From Takakia lepidozioides (lineage: Eukaryota; Streptophyta; Takakiopsida; Takakiales; Takakiaceae): a stretch of 64,000 nt of DNA. The DNA lies in assembly GCA_030704615.1 (NCBI GenBank), contig CM060734.1, forward strand, positions 63,008,042 to 63,072,041, read 5' to 3'. The notes below the pieces were generated by a model, which was given only the letters and a program-made list of their open reading frames with translations, had not been told where the DNA came from and made no database searches. The translations under genes were made by a program, and so were the position numbers. The number at the start of each line of letters is the position of its first letter. The stretch's first letter is position 1. Below are positions 30,490 through 43,805 of this stretch, one piece after another.

Positions 30490-32042
30490 ACTCTGGGGAA
30501 TTTTACAACAACGGCTCGGTACAATCGTCTACACCCAGAGTCAAGGCCCGGACAGAATTAGGACTAGGAGATTATACGGAAGAAGAGGACCCCGAAGAGA
30601 GAGGGGAGGTCAATGGAAGAGTTGCACTTAACAGTTTGGATGACCAACTGCGAACGCTCTCCAGCTTGGACGTGGCGCCTCCACGAAAGCAGACGACACC
30701 ATCACCTGGTAGGTCCATTTCAATCTGTACCAAGATTGGTATGATGCATCCATTCTTGACTATGGCAGTTTGTGCTTAGGGTCCAGATTAATGGGCAGCT
30801 GATCTTTCCAGAGGGAGTTTCTCAAAATCTTGCTTAAAAGAGCTGGGTACTTGAGCTTTCTCGGTAAGCGCATTAGCTAAAATCATTTTTCTCTCCGTTT
30901 CCCCTACGTTTCACTGGATCTTTTGGGGTTGATTTTTCCTATTGACAAACTGAGCACCCCCATTGCCAAGGGGATCATGCCAGTACTCTTTGGTCTCAAT
31001 TCCTGCATACTGTTGTTGGTGATGTCCTATCCAGTGATGGTAATTGAGCCCGGTTTGCCCGAAAGGCAGGGCATGGATAGTCCATTTCATGTGCTCATCA
31101 GTGCATGGCATGAAGATGTTGAGTGCCACACCAGTTTCAACCAGGCTTTTTGACCATCCTTTTCCGAGGAGGATAGATGGTGTGATTTAGAGGAGGTCTA
31201 ATGAGAATTTACTCTTTTATTTCCTCATAGTATTTGGGATTTGAGGATCAGTCATCCAAGGTCCTCTCTTCTCAAAAATTCATAGGTCCCTTATCCGTGT
31301 ATGGATGGCTATCACTAGACCATCGACCAGCTCCTGGGTAGGATATTGTGATTCTATGACATATTCAACGTTGAAAATTCTAGGATGATGGATAGCCCAC
31401 TTGTGTCTGTTTGATTTGTCTTCCTAGATTCCATGTTTGTAGCTTGACTGTGCTCATTGCATATTGTCGTACTAACATCATATACATTGCTTTCAATCAA
31501 TGAGTTCCCACTGTCTGGATCTGATCTCCAGACATTTGGGACTTTCTAAATTTGGGATAGATGATGATGGATTTGTATCTGATGCAAAATATCATGAAAG
31601 GGACAACTTTGCAAGCAGGTTGACCCAGACATCTCTAAGGGACCCTTACAACCCCCAGGGACGGGTAATTCTTATCAAGCCAAAATTTTCTTCGCTCAGC
31701 GTTTGTCAGAGGTTTTATGCATCAAAAGAAAAAGGTAGATTGGGCAATAAGCTCTTGCATAACATATAATTTCCGGTGACTTTAACACAGATTCATTATT
31801 TCGCAGGACCACAAGAGAGCGGTGACGTGCTGGCATGGCCTGTATTCTCAGAAGGGTTTCTTGTATATGTTGGGGTCAGCTTGCTTGTGCTCACTGTGGT
31901 AAATAACATTCTTTTCCGCATCTTCTTGGGTCCGCCTGTCAAGCCAGAGAAAAAGGCCCCTGCAATCCCAGAGGTGAGATACAGGTTGCGGAGTCAGAAT
32001 GAGATTACCAGCTTGGCACCACCACTGGTGAATAAACCTTAA
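30490..32042 (+). CDS. Small single-helix membrane protein, at least two exons
   Basis: Exon 30490-30708 (acceptor GATGTGCAG, donor CCTG|GTAGGT) and exon 31807-32042 (acceptor TTATTTCGCAG) join in phase within a Gly codon (...PSP-G-PQESGDVL). The first exon encodes a charged part (DYTEEEDPEERGEVNGRVAL). The second encodes GPQESGDVLAWPVFSEG, one hydrophobic helix (FLVYVGVSLLVLTVVNNILF) and a basic tail ending at TAA 32042. An upstream exon with the start codon should exist but is not seen; a LINE fragment lies there. I do not recognise the family. The clean phase and intact frame suggest a living gene. Membrane location is inferred from the helix. Confidence 0.6.
30709..31806 (+). other. Intron of the membrane-protein gene
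   Basis: The intron is bounded by a GT donor and AG acceptor. It contains a 90-codon open frame (31500-31769, MSSHCLDLISRHLGLSKFGI) of no known family, possibly an alternative exon or chance. Nothing else is recognised. Confidence 0.45.
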
Positions 32043-34813
32043 TCATGCGTCTCTCTGTAAAATGATGAGGAGCTTCTTTAAGATATCGTCTCAATGCATA
32101 TTTTAGCCTACTTTCAACTACCTGACAGACATTCTTTAGAGTTGCTGAAGGTGAGGATTTGACTTCTCAGTTGGACATTTTGATTGACAGTTGACTTGTT
32201 CTGGCTAGCTTTTGGTCGATCTATCTTTAAGCAGTTTATTGGGATTCCAATGATCACCGATTTTGTTAGCTACCGATGTCTGTTCACTTATGATTTTGAG
32301 TTCCAGAAGGCTTAATTGAAATTGGAACTTGCCCTACATTTTAAGGAATAATTTCTATGGTAAGAATGTACTCACAGGACGTTGTTTGCCTATTCTATGG
32401 TAAGAAAATTTGTAGCTAATAGTTTAGCTTCAGATCCTTCAGAGTTTTCCTGATTTCATGGATAAGAGCTAATTGTAAATGCTTATCAGAGTTGAATTCA
32501 TGAAGGAAGTGCTTATAACATTTTGAGCCTCATAATTTCAAAAGATTTTGATTGTGCCAAATACTATTAGACACTATGTTGGAATTCGAATGATCAGAAT
32601 GCTCCACATCAGTCCAATTCTACAGGGTTGTGAGGACTTGTACCGGTTAAGGCTTTGCCAGTCTCTCAAATGGTCATGTTTGAGAGTTGATTCAAGATAA
32701 AGGGTATGTTTTGCTGCTCCTGTGGTGGCTGCTGCTGTGATCACAACAGAAATAATTATGTGAATCTGTGAGTCTGCAAAGGTGTTCTCACAGTCTTCCT
32801 GCACATTCTCTCCCTCAACCATGTTGGAAAAGACTCCAGCTACGATCATTCATTCTCCTCCAGAATAGCACGCCAAACGCCTCAATTCCACGGATGAAAG
32901 AGATCATGGAACGCCCCGGTGGTCATTTCACACTAGAGAGCAGGGAGGAAGTGGAGGGAGCAGAGCGAGGGGACAGGACACCCCATAACACAATTAGCAC
33001 TAGGCTGCGTTCATTGCAATAAAAAATCAATCTACTCACATCAGATACTAAATCACATGTCCATTTGCTAGGCATGGGTGGGAGTCAGACTGTGGCGCCA
33101 TGGTGTGTATGGTGGGCATGGGTATGATGGTGAATGTAAGTTGATATAATTTGTGAAGTAATGTACTAGAGCGCGGTGGGCGATGCAACCACGGTCAGCC
33201 CACAGGTCGAAAGTCGAAAGCTTCGTCCTGATTTGTATCTCAAATGAAACCTTCACTTTCAATTTCCATACTTACACTACGCTTGCTTCTACACATTCGT
33301 GATGTAAGTACATCAAGTTCAGACCCGCCCATTGCTCTTGCGCATGTACATAAATCCACAGACTTTCAATTTGTTTCAAACATCAAGTGTAGACGGATCA
33401 CTCTGGTCTGTAATATACCGCGTTATGAATGTAAGAAAACAGCAGCCTGCAGACCTTCGCTACCAGAGTTTTGAAGGATGTCTGAACCCACTCCCATTTC
33501 CCCCCTACAACTCAAACATGATGTACAAACTACGAGATGAAAGTAAGGTAAGGGCCCTGCACCAGGACGGATTTATTGAACAGATTGGGGCGGCATGTAG
33601 TCGCATATCTAACCAGTAATACCTTGTGCATCGAATCAGACCGGAAGTTTTGTACTCAACCTTTCGTCCACATACGCGGACACGAACTATTTGGAGCATG
33701 TCTTCTCAGTCAGTGTCGCCCATCGCAAGCATCTCAATCGTTATCAAAAGACTTTTCACATCACAACCCTTGATCATCTCCTGGATCGATACATTCTCAA
33801 GTTGTAGGTCTGCTTCTACTTTCTCACACCTCCCTGCACTGCATATGAAGACCTTATTACCCACCGCGCCCCAATCACCCTCCATCGTAAGTTCTCCACC
33901 TTCAAACTACATCATTTCTAAGTACTGACTGCTTGTACATATTTATGAACAAATGTACGTTTCCACTAGTCGAGGTCGAATAACAAGTCCACTCTAAAAC
34001 CACATTCGGGGTTTTAGAGGTGCTGACTGGTTAAGTTCTAAGCTACGCCCAATCGTGAGGGAAGAGCCTCAAATCTCGTTGGTTTCAACGTGTCGATTAA
34101 CCCTGGCCCGATGTCCGTGGGAGTTGATTTGCAGATTCCAGACGGTCTTGCTGCGCGTTGTCTTATGCAGGATTCTCTGTCGCCCCTAGCTCGTGTGGCA
34201 CATCTGGATTGTTGTCGACGTTCGATCCGCTATGACATGGTTGCACTTCAGACGTTGCGGAGTCTACATCATAAGGAATTAGAACTGCGTCAGACCACCT
34301 TTAAGGTTCATTAGCAAATAATTATAATTGCACCAGTGCAGCTATAACATAACCCCGAGCATCTAACGAGTTGCAGAAGGACGTCTCAACCCCTATGTCG
34401 GGATGTCATGAGAGGGTTAACTCTGGCAGTGGTTATACGTAAGAGGTAAGCCTCTTATTCTCCCAGCTTGAAGAGGCCCACAAGCTCGCGCTCCAAATGT
34501 TCACCATCGTTAAACAACGCGACCAACGCGTAACGCAGCAACTCAGCTACTGAGCAATAAATTCGCAACCGTGCAGCATGAAAGATCCATGAACAGCAGC
34601 ATAGACCTTGTTGTCAACAATGCTCATACATCAGCCCCGGGTTGGTGCGATGCTGCAACTAGTTACCTTAGGGAAAATTTGTAGCCGTAGCCGTAGGTAG
34701 GAGCCTCATCGTCTGTTCAAAACGACCTTGGATTTGAAATTCCTGGCTTGCAAGCCGCACGAACCAATATTCAACTTAGAATGCTTTACAAACGTCTTTA
34801 CACTGTGAACTTG
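32043..34813. other. Intergenic, no gene seen
   Basis: A 2.8-kb stretch between two genes that face each other. Short frames are present, but none has recognisable motifs, codon structure or splice logic. The 3' UTR of the membrane-protein gene should lie at its left end. Confidence 0.4.
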
Positions 34814-35209
34814 TTACATACCCGGAAGGCCCGTCCCTCTAGTAGGAGTGGAGTCGGCCAAGTTGTGCGGGTAACCTTCCTCCGACATTTGACCTTTACC
34901 GGCCATCAATTGCTGCTCTGCCTGCTGCTGCGCTGTGGCGCGAATGCCCGCCTGCTTCATTGACGACTGCTTCTTCATCTCAACAGCCTTTGCGTCCGCC
35001 CTCTGCCTCGACTCCGGGCTGAAGGGATGCGCCAGCTTGGTCAGCCCGGCCTTCACCGACGCCAGGTTGTGGTCCAGCTTCTCACGCGCGCCTGATGTTA
35101 GCATCGCAAGGTCCTCCTTGGCCATCACTTTCTTCTTGGACGATCCTGCCGAGCTCGCTTGGCCCTGCCCTGCGCTCGCGGCCTGCTGTGGCCCCGCAGC
35201 GTCCGCCAT
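34814..35209 (-). CDS. LEA-like hydrophilic stress protein
   Basis: A single-exon frame of 131 codons from MADAAGPQQAASAGQGQASS; a second ATG three codons upstream is possible (35218). The protein has no hydrophobic core and is rich in Ala, Gln, Lys, Glu and Ser. EKLDHNLASVKAGLTKLAHP and ADAKAVEMKKQSSMKQAGIR could form amphipathic helices on drying, as in LEA_1-type late embryogenesis abundant proteins. Such proteins protect membranes and enzymes during desiccation. Three CACGTG boxes lie 95-245 bp upstream of the start, fitting ABA control. The family call rests on composition and promoter, not on a diagnostic motif. Confidence 0.45.
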   Translation of the reverse strand: MADAAGPQQAASAGQGQASSAGSSKKKVMAKEDLAMLTSGAREKLDHNLASVKAGLTKLAHPFSPESRQRADAKAVEMKKQSSMKQAGIRATAQQQAEQQLMAGKGQMSEEGYPHNLADSTPTRGTGLPGM

Positions 35210-35304
35210 GCTCACCACCCCGCACTACACACTACGCTGCGTGCCTTGCTGCCCCCGACCATCCACACTCCTTCCCGGCACCTTTTTGCCACCCTTTCCA
35301 CCTC

Positions 35305-35454
35305 CACGTGTTCCCTCCCTTACACGCCACTCGGGCCACACTCTTATTCCACGTGTTTAGCTGCCACTTGTATTATGAGGCTGTTGCCTCGTGTGGGCGT
35401 ACTTGTCTACTTCGTGAAGAGAGTGCTGCTAGTCATTTGTGAGAGAGCACGTGT
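35305..35454 (-). promoter_or_regulatory. Three G-box/ABRE motifs upstream of the LEA-like gene
   Basis: CACGTG occurs at 35305-35310, 35350-35355 and 35449-35454; the first two are CCACGTGTT on the plus strand. ABA-responsive plant promoters typically carry several such boxes for bZIP (ABF/AREB) factors within a few hundred bases of the start. Confidence 0.55.
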
Positions 35455-37490
35455 ATGGGTGAGTAATCAACGCACGATTGAATCTGATCACACGACGACA
35501 ATCAGTCCCCGTGGCGCGTTGCACCTCCTAGATCGTGCGATGCAGGTTTAGCCACGAGATATGACACAAAGCGGATCATGGGCTCCACAGAGCAGCTGAG
35601 TCTTGGGGTTGGTTGCTGCATGTTGTTCATGCAAGTGTGCTTTGCTTGGAGCAACAGTGGGTGGGTAGCCTGCTGCGCAGTGCAAGTGCAGAGGGGTATT
35701 CCATATCGCAATCTCTCAACTCCCATTGTGCTCATAGGGCTTTCCTTAACTTCCAGAAGAAGGCTCTAATTAGAGTGTAGTAGAAAGGAAAGTTGTACTC
35801 TCCACTATCCTACTACACATTACTAGTAAAATGTTCAAAGTTACCTTCTCACAAAGAGGAAAGTGGTAGAGATAATCTTGTACAATCAACTTAAACAGGT
35901 GGGATGTAGTAGTTTGGGGCTCCAGGAGAGCTCAGGTACTAAGTTTCTTCGCGTGTTCCCACCCTCAGTGCTGCACCAACAAACTCGTCCTTCACTCTTC
36001 ATCCATACAAAAGAAAGAATGTCAGAGATCTAAGCTATCCCACACATGACCAAGCAGCCTTTAGACACCACATCCAGGTAATATAAGAATGATGAAGAAA
36101 CTCATCAGATAAAACATGTTTCAAAGAACGCTCTTTAGAGTCGACTAGCCTCTCAATCATGTTACCAAATCAGAAAATTTTGGTCTGAGAGGAATCATTG
36201 CAATAAAAAATTAAACAATCAGAACCACTTGCAGATTGACTTCCGACAGGGGTCGTCACGGTAGCCCGCATCTATGATTCATACTAAGGAGGTGTCTATC
36301 TCTACTTGCTACCCAACTCAGCCAGCCTACTGCGACACTTGCTAACTTCACCATGGGTGTCCCTGCTCAACTCGCGTGTGCCATTGCAAGTGTCACTACA
36401 TAAATTGGCTGATTAATACTTAATGCGAGGGGCTGACATGGGCAGGGAATAAATGAGCTGAAAGTGCAAGTATGATAAGGGCTCATGCAAAGCAACCAAG
36501 GAAGTGAACTTCAGGCAGTCCCGCGTCAGATCAAGGATGGACCAGGACCCTAACGATGGACAGTAGAAATACAGGGCACTACAAGGCTGGATGACCAAAC
36601 CACTATTAAGTAAACCTATAAAATACTAGGTCCAAGAGCACCTGCTGCAAATCATTGTTTGCAGACCTTCATGCTCCATGGAAATCCGCACAATGTTACG
36701 ACTAAGAAGAATCTGCAGAGCCTATGCTTTCTTAGACAGCCGGTCACAGAAAGCTTAGTGCAAACTGTGATAAAGGACAATTGTTTAACATCACTTCTAA
36801 CCTCAAAAAGATATTGTGGCCACACTCAAGGGAACCAAAAAAATGAACAATACACAGCACCAACAGAGGACACACTGCCAGGGAACTCAAAACCCTCAAT
36901 CTCTGCAGAGAGCACACCACACATACACAGCTGACCGAGAAGATAATTGAAACTGCCAATAAGAGGTGGCCAGAGTCCAGGCCATCAGCAAGCCAGAGTT
37001 ATCAGATATGGTAGAACTGTACCTGTCTGCATCATGGCTGACCTTTCAGGAGGTCACATCAATTGGCCTTCCCAATTTGTCCCCTAGTAAGCTTAAAAAT
37101 AAGTGATTAGACCTAGAAGTCGAGATTTACAGGTTTGGTAAATGCCACGGCCATCAGCCCACCGGAATTATCAGATATGGCAAAGCCTGGTCTGTCCGCA
37201 TCATGGTCGACCTAAAAAGGTCAAATCACCTGGCCTTCCAATCCATTGGAAGATCGAAGCTCTCCAGCAACTACTTCAACTAGGAAGACCACAAACATTG
37301 AAGTCTAGATAGTCATACAAGACAATGACTTGAGCACGTAGCATGCTAGCTCCTCGTATACAGCCACACGACCATCCCGCAATGAGACCTGAATATGATC
37401 ACCGATTAAATACACCACATTCTCAGTAGTGGGCATCCAAATGAAAAGGTTCTTTATAGCAAAAATGGGCATTGCGTGGACCCTGAAATA
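35455..37490. other. Intergenic, no gene seen
   Basis: A 2.0-kb stretch without recognised genes. A near-repeat of about 60 bp occurs at 36968-37035 and 37145-37210 (GGCCATCAGC...TTATCAGATATGG...GCATCATGG), close upstream of the 3' end of RPL26 on the opposite strand; its nature is unknown. Confidence 0.35.
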
Positions 37491-38459
<969 letters not shown>

Positions 38460-39734
38460 GGCTGCAGGCAGGCCGCAGAGCAGCGATGGCAAGCGTGAAA
38501 GGAAGAGAGCGCCTGCAGGCCAGCCTTTAGGGTTCTGGGCCTGCTCACTCGGGCAGCTCGGGCAGCTCCTATATTGCCCAAATTGCCAACTAATATCACA
38601 CAGTCATATTATTTCACCTGCCCTGCCCTTCCCTGCCCAGAACGGTACACCGGTATGTTACTGACACATCATCATGTTACAGGGTATAGCCCGTGAATCT
38701 TGATGTTTCAAAGAAATGGTTGTGTGCGGTAACCGGCTACCTAGACATGGCTTATGGGTGATTGCAAGCCCGAAAGCTTGAAACGGTTGAGGGCTCTGCA
38801 TTGAAGCAATTCCAGTCCACACTGCAGCAATTTGTTCGGAACAAGTCTGCAGGCAATGTAAGTAGTGTACGAGTAGAGGAGGACGAGTCTGTGAACAGAC
38901 TGGTGAGGCAGGATGCCGACTAGAGGTGGAGAAAATTTGAGTGGAGAAAATTTGAGTGGCCGCCTCCCCCAGTGGAAACAGTCAGGAAGGAGATTGCCGA
39001 TGCAGTCAAGTTGGATAAGCTTTGCAACAAAATGTCTTTCAATCCCTGGGCAACGGTGGGACATCGAGGCAAGAAGGTGAGGTCCTGTTATGTATAATGC
39101 AAGAGAGACAATAAGATGCTTATGAGAGATAAACTATATGCCCCCCCTTGTCTTCTGTTCGCTTACTCCCTTTCCTCAACACTGTAACTGGCAGAACCAC
39201 ATTCACGTGTGTCACATTTGTTGTAATCTAAAAGGGCTTGTGGCGCAGTGCAGTGTTGACCTCATGATGTCTAATTTATGCTCTTTCTACATTTCCTGTG
39301 ACTGAACAACACTTCCACAATTTATTTCAAGCTAGACGGCTAAAGGAGTGGAGTTTCATGGCTTTAGACGAAATCAGGGGACTAAAATCTTCAGGTGATG
39401 CATCGCAATTCATTCTGTTGCGTGCCAGTGTGAAGTGCTACTCGTATTGCAATAACAGGCACGTGTGTCACTAACTAGAGTCATGATATGAATTTGCTCC
39501 TTTCTACCATAAGTGAAACTACACTCAATCCTCTGTAACTGGATTGGTTGACTGTGCATGAGCAGTATGACAGTTTTCGCCTACTTTCCCTTACCGTGGT
39601 GGTTCAAACCCCCATAACTGACACAGGATCCAGTGGGGACCTGTCATGGAACGTTGTGCAGTTGCAAGGGCATATTCGCTCGTCCAGTCACATACATTTG
39701 TTAGTCTTGCCAGAGTGCAGCATAGACTAGTATT
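38460..39734. other. 5' flank of RPL26 and intergenic sequence
   Basis: The left part should contain the RPL26 promoter. No further gene is recognised. At 38930-38958 GTGGAGAAAATTTGA is directly repeated. A plus-strand frame near 38760-39080 (VKLDKLCNKMSFNPWATVGH) is broken by stops and not assigned. Confidence 0.35.
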
Positions 39735-39975
39735 TAGCAGGTAGAGGTAGGGTGGTTGCCATGTAAATTATGGGTTATCATTGGAAGCTACTTTTGGAAT
39801 CTATTCATTTTTGTTTTGGAGGCTAGGATAGCTGAAGTAAGGATTGAGTGGGTGCAGGTCCACTCTAGGGAACCAGACTTCAAGCACAAGAGTACCAGCA
39901 CGGCACAATGATTTGATAGTTACAAGAAACCTTTGTGAGTGGATGGTCAACTGGAGAAGCTGGAAGCAGCTAGGA
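39735..39975 (+). pseudogene. PPR gene leader copy 1
   Basis: The sequence from GTTGCCATGTAAATTATGGG to GATGGTCAACTGGAGAAGC resembles the region just before and at the start of the PPR gene at about 40765-41005 (GTTTGCCATCTAATATATGG ... GACGGTCTATTGGAGAGG). No PPR repeats follow, so it is a detached 5' piece. Other pieces lie at 58.56-58.74 kb and perhaps 63.6 kb. Confidence 0.6.
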
Positions 39976-40897
39976 GTAAACACCCATATGAGATGGGTCA
40001 GTTTATTTCTGAGAGTTTGCTTTCTGCTTCCAGGCACACTGCAGCAAGATTGGGGTCTACAAAGACTATTAGTTGAGACTGGCGTAAATATGGTTTTAGG
40101 TAGGCCTTTGTCAGTGTATTTCCTTCCACTTCAATATGCAGGCTTTTTTGGACAGATGAGGTGATAACTGCATTTTCCCCCTTCTCCTATTTTGCCTTCT
40201 TCCCCTTTTACCCATGGGGTGCTACCTTGTCGTGGTGGGCTTTGTAGCTGGCCTTTATGGTGGATTTCGGCTGGTTGTGTGGTTGTCTGCAACTGTATGC
40301 AGGCAAGTATCCAAAGTGCCAAACAAGAGGTGAGGAGAAGCTTTGGAAAGGTTACTTTTTCAAGCCCCGGTCGAGGCAAAAAGGTGAATGCCTCTTGTTT
40401 TACGGAGAAGGAAAACAACAGTTTATAGTTGCATACTTCCTCACATCAAGCAATGATAGCACCCATGGTCTCCCTGTCTCTTCCTGTCTCTTTCATTTTG
40501 CATGCTGTAAAGCTATGGCAGGCCAATGTTTGCAGGAAGCGGCATGAGCAAATCCCCGGTCATTGGATTGCTTCATTGACTTTGTGGCGGTAGTTTGACA
40601 AATTGGGCCTTCCACTCCACACTCCAGTGGGTTGAAGTGACTGGTCTGGGGACTTTCATATCTGGTGGGGATTAATTCCCAGTTTATTGCCAAAGATACC
40701 CACCTTCTCTCCCTTGCACACACTTTTAGTCGAGCCACCAGGTAGCATAGGTGTCTAGTGTTTGGAGTATGGGCAGGCTGTTTGCCATCTAATATATGGG
40801 TTCATCATGAAGGGGAGGATGTTCATGTGGCAAGGGCGAGATAGTGCACTCTTGTTGTGGACGCAAGGATAGGTGAAGAAGGCAGGGATAGAATGGG
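39976..40897. other. Upstream region of the plus-strand PPR gene
   Basis: No gene recognised. It carries the promoter side of the PPR gene at its right end; from about 40765 on it is shared with the leader copies. Confidence 0.35.
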
Positions 40898-42673
40898 GTG
40901 CAGATCAATCCTAGACGACGAGATGTCAAGTGCAAAGGAACTAATGAGGCGCTGTGGATTGATATCTCCAAGAAACTTGCATGTGTAGACGGTCTATTGG
41001 AGAGGTTGGAAGCATCCTGCCTCACTTGTCATGATGTGAGGACACTCTGTAAGGCAGGGCAATTGAAACAGGTGCTAGACATTTTGATGCAAGGAGACCT
41101 TTTGGTGGACTCCAACACATATGTTTGTCTCTTGCAAGAGTGCATAAAAATGAAAGGCCTAGCAGAGGGAAAGCAGGTGCATGCCCACATTATTCAATGT
41201 GGATTCAAGCTAAACATCTTCCTACTCAACAACCTTGTAAACATGTATGTCAAGTGTGGGAGTGTGCTGGATGCACGCCTAATATTTGACAAAATGCTTG
41301 AACGGGATGTGTGTACATGGACTATAATGGTGGCAGGATATGTGAAGCATGGGTATGGCAGGGAGGCTTTGGTGGTCTATGAGCAAATGCGTCAAGAAGG
41401 GGTCAAGCCCAACAAAATCACATTTATTTGTATCGTCAATGCGTGTGCCAGCCTTGGAGCCCTGGAAAAGGGTATAGAGGTCCATGATACTATCACCAAA
41501 GCTGGTATTGTGCCAGACACCATTCTTGAGACTGCGCTTGTTGGCATGTATGCCAAGTGTGGGAGCATGAAGGATGCACACCGTTTGTTCAACAAAATGG
41601 CTCATCCAGATGTGGTCTCGTGGAGTGCGATGATTGCAGGATATTCGCAGCAGGGGTGTTCTAGGGAGGCTGTGGATACTTTTGAGCAAATGAAACAGGA
41701 AGGGGTGAAACCCACCCAGGTCACATTCAATTGTGTCCTCAATGCGTGTGCCAGTCTGGCAGCCCTGGAGAAGGGCAAAGAAATCCATGCTGACATCATC
41801 AAAGCCACAATTGTGCCTAATGTCATCTTGGAGAATACCCTTGTTGACATGTATTCCAAATGTGGGAGCATGAAGGATGCAAACCAAGTGTTCTGTAATA
41901 TGGCTAAACGAAATGTAGTCTCATGGACAGCAATGATTGTAGGGTATGCTGAAAATGGTTGTGGTATGGAGGCCCTGCAACTATTTGAACAAATGCTGCA
42001 GGAAGGGTTGAGGCCGAATTGTATCACCTTCATAGGTGTTCTCTCTGCGTGTAGCCATGTAGGCCTAGTGGATGAAGGCCATCACTACTTTGATTCTATG
42101 AATCGAGATCATGGCCTCACTCCTTCGGTGGAACATTTTGGCTGCATGGTGGACCTTCTTGGGCGTGCAGGACAATTTGATGAGGCAAAAACCTTCATTG
42201 AAAAAATGCCAATGAAACCAGATGCTGCGCTATGGCGGGCCTTGCTTGGTGCCTGCAAAATTCATGCAAAAGTGGAGGTCGCAGAACAGGCAGCAAAATC
42301 CCTACTTACGTTGGATCCACAAGTTGCTGCAACTTAGTGTGCAGCTATCAAACATTTATGCTGTAGCTGGCAGGTGGGACAAACAGGAGAGGTGGGAAAA
42401 GCGATGAAGGATAGAGCTCTCAGAGAGGAGCCAGGTTGCTACTGCAGTGCTGTTGGCCATCAAGTGCATACTTTCATTGTAGACAACACATCGTGTCGAC
42501 AGTTGGGAGATCCATGCTCAGCTTAAGATGCTGTCAGGGCAGATGAAGGAGACCCGGTACAGGCCTTTCATTTGCTTTGTATGGAGGAGCAGAAGGAAAC
42601 TTTGTTCTGCTACCACATTGAGAGGGATCCCGGGATTCCTCTCCAAGCCAAGAACCTACAGGTGTGTAGTAAC
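40898..42673 (+). pseudogene. PLS-class PPR protein with eroded E/DYW end
   Basis: The frame to 42337 has eleven PPR motifs in P-L-S order, for example TYVCLLQECIKMKGLAEGKQ, VVSWSAMIAGYSQQGCSREA and CVLNACASLAALEKGKEIH. The L2-S2-E end follows (VEHFGCMVDLLGRAGQFDEA; LWRALLGACKIHAKVEV). After 42337 one or two frameshifts lead through E+ (SNIYAVAGRWDKQ, EEPGCYCSA, VHTFIVDN) into the start of a DYW domain (ETLFCYHIER) that runs into MITE 2. Such proteins bind organelle RNA and the DYW domain deaminates C to U. No ATG opens the frame at 40898 (GTG); the real start may be in an upstream exon. The frameshifts and MITE suggest a dead DYW, perhaps a whole pseudogene. Confidence 0.8.
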
Positions 42674-43022
42674 CAGTGTTGGGCGGTTATTTGAATTTCT
42701 CTCTAATACCCGGTGGTTACCTATCCGGTTATATGTATATATGACCGGCGGAGGTGAAAAAATGTAACTGGTCCAGTTATGAACCGGCGGAGGTCACACA
42801 TTCAAATAACCGAGCAAAAAACCTCTTAAAGAACCGCCCAATACCCGCGGTTATTTGATGAAAACCGCCGGTTATTTGAGGTTTTTGCAAGTAACCGTAA
42901 CCGGCAAGTTATATCTAGCCATAGAAAATTTAATAACCGCAACCGCATGTTAGTAGTTTTCTAAAATTTGAAGCAACTGGAACCGCCAGTTATGAAAAAA
43001 ATCATATAACCGCGCAACACTG
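42674..43022. mobile_element. hAT-type MITE 2, 349 bp, in the DYW region
   Basis: The ends are CAGTGTTGGGCGGTTAT and ATAACCGCGCAACACTG, inverted repeats matching at 16 of 17 positions. A perfect 8-bp duplication, GTAGTAAC, lies at 42666-42673 and 43023-43030. The interior is made of repeated GGTTAT/ATAACC and CCGGCGGAGG units. There is no coding capacity. Terminal CAGTGTTG is shared with MITE 1, so both probably used related hAT transposases. Confidence 0.93.
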
Positions 43023-43110
43023 GTAGTAACTGGCAGCCAAGTTTATCTTAAGAGGTTATTGCTGACCAATTATTTTAGGGGACCACTTTCACCACTTCGA
43101 CGATGGGACT
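43023..43110 (+). pseudogene. End of the DYW domain after MITE 2
   Basis: Beyond the MITE the text can be read as EVIADQLF and, in another frame, DHFHHFDDGT. These correspond to the DYW C-terminus (E-[IV]-[IV]-V-R-D...RFHHFxxG). The final C-S-C-x-D-Y-W is missing. Confidence 0.5.
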
Positions 43111-43805
43111 TAATTCTCTTAGAAATGACATCAAAATGAGCACCATGCATGAAAGAGCACAAGTTGCTTCATAGGCAAGGGTGGAAATGGCACAAATTGT
43201 TCCTAACTTGCAGATATCATCTGTAAAGTTGAGGTGATGCTGATTCATTCATGAGCAGAACTGTTAACAGTGTATTGGAGGGGGGTCACCATCAGATTTG
43301 CAAGTATACAGTAAGCGAGCATCAACCACCATCTCTCTATCATGACCACCACATGCTGGTGTGCACCAGTTTTATTATTTCTTCTTTTTCGGGCAAGCAC
43401 AGTTATTTTTGTCTTCCTTTCTCTATATAGCTCAGGTCTTTGTTTTCGGCTTCCAGGTGTAGCGAGGAAGGGTGAGCAAGGAATTGGGTGGCGGTCAGAA
43501 GGAGGATGTGACAGTGGCCACTGCAGTTAAGAAGATGGAGCAGGGTAGTGACACCATAGAGCAGCGGCAGCAGTATTAATGACCACTGGACCTAAGCATG
43601 AGCCAACCCACTCTGCATGGTGCAATCAAGTGAGACTAAAACCAAAACTCCAAAGGAGGGTACACCTCTCCACTTAGTAGAAACAGAAAATGGCCAATGA
43701 TCCAAGTGGGTGGTGACTCTGTTACACACTGTCCTGCACAAGCAAATTTGAGATTCAATCTCCTACTGAACCCTGTATTTGACATTGTAACTTTTCTCAA
43801 TTTTC
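43111..43805. other. Spacer between the two PPR genes
   Basis: No gene seen. The two PPR genes converge here and their 3' UTRs should lie in it. Confidence 0.4.

Noticed and set aside
31500-31769. 90-codon ORF as a separate gene
   Set aside because: It lies inside an intron, has no recognised motif, and no conserved neighbour; kept only as a note under the intron.
38750-39080. Plus-strand exon with WATVGH, possibly a heme-peroxidase fragment
   Set aside because: The match is a few residues, the frame has a stop, and no further motif of such enzymes follows.
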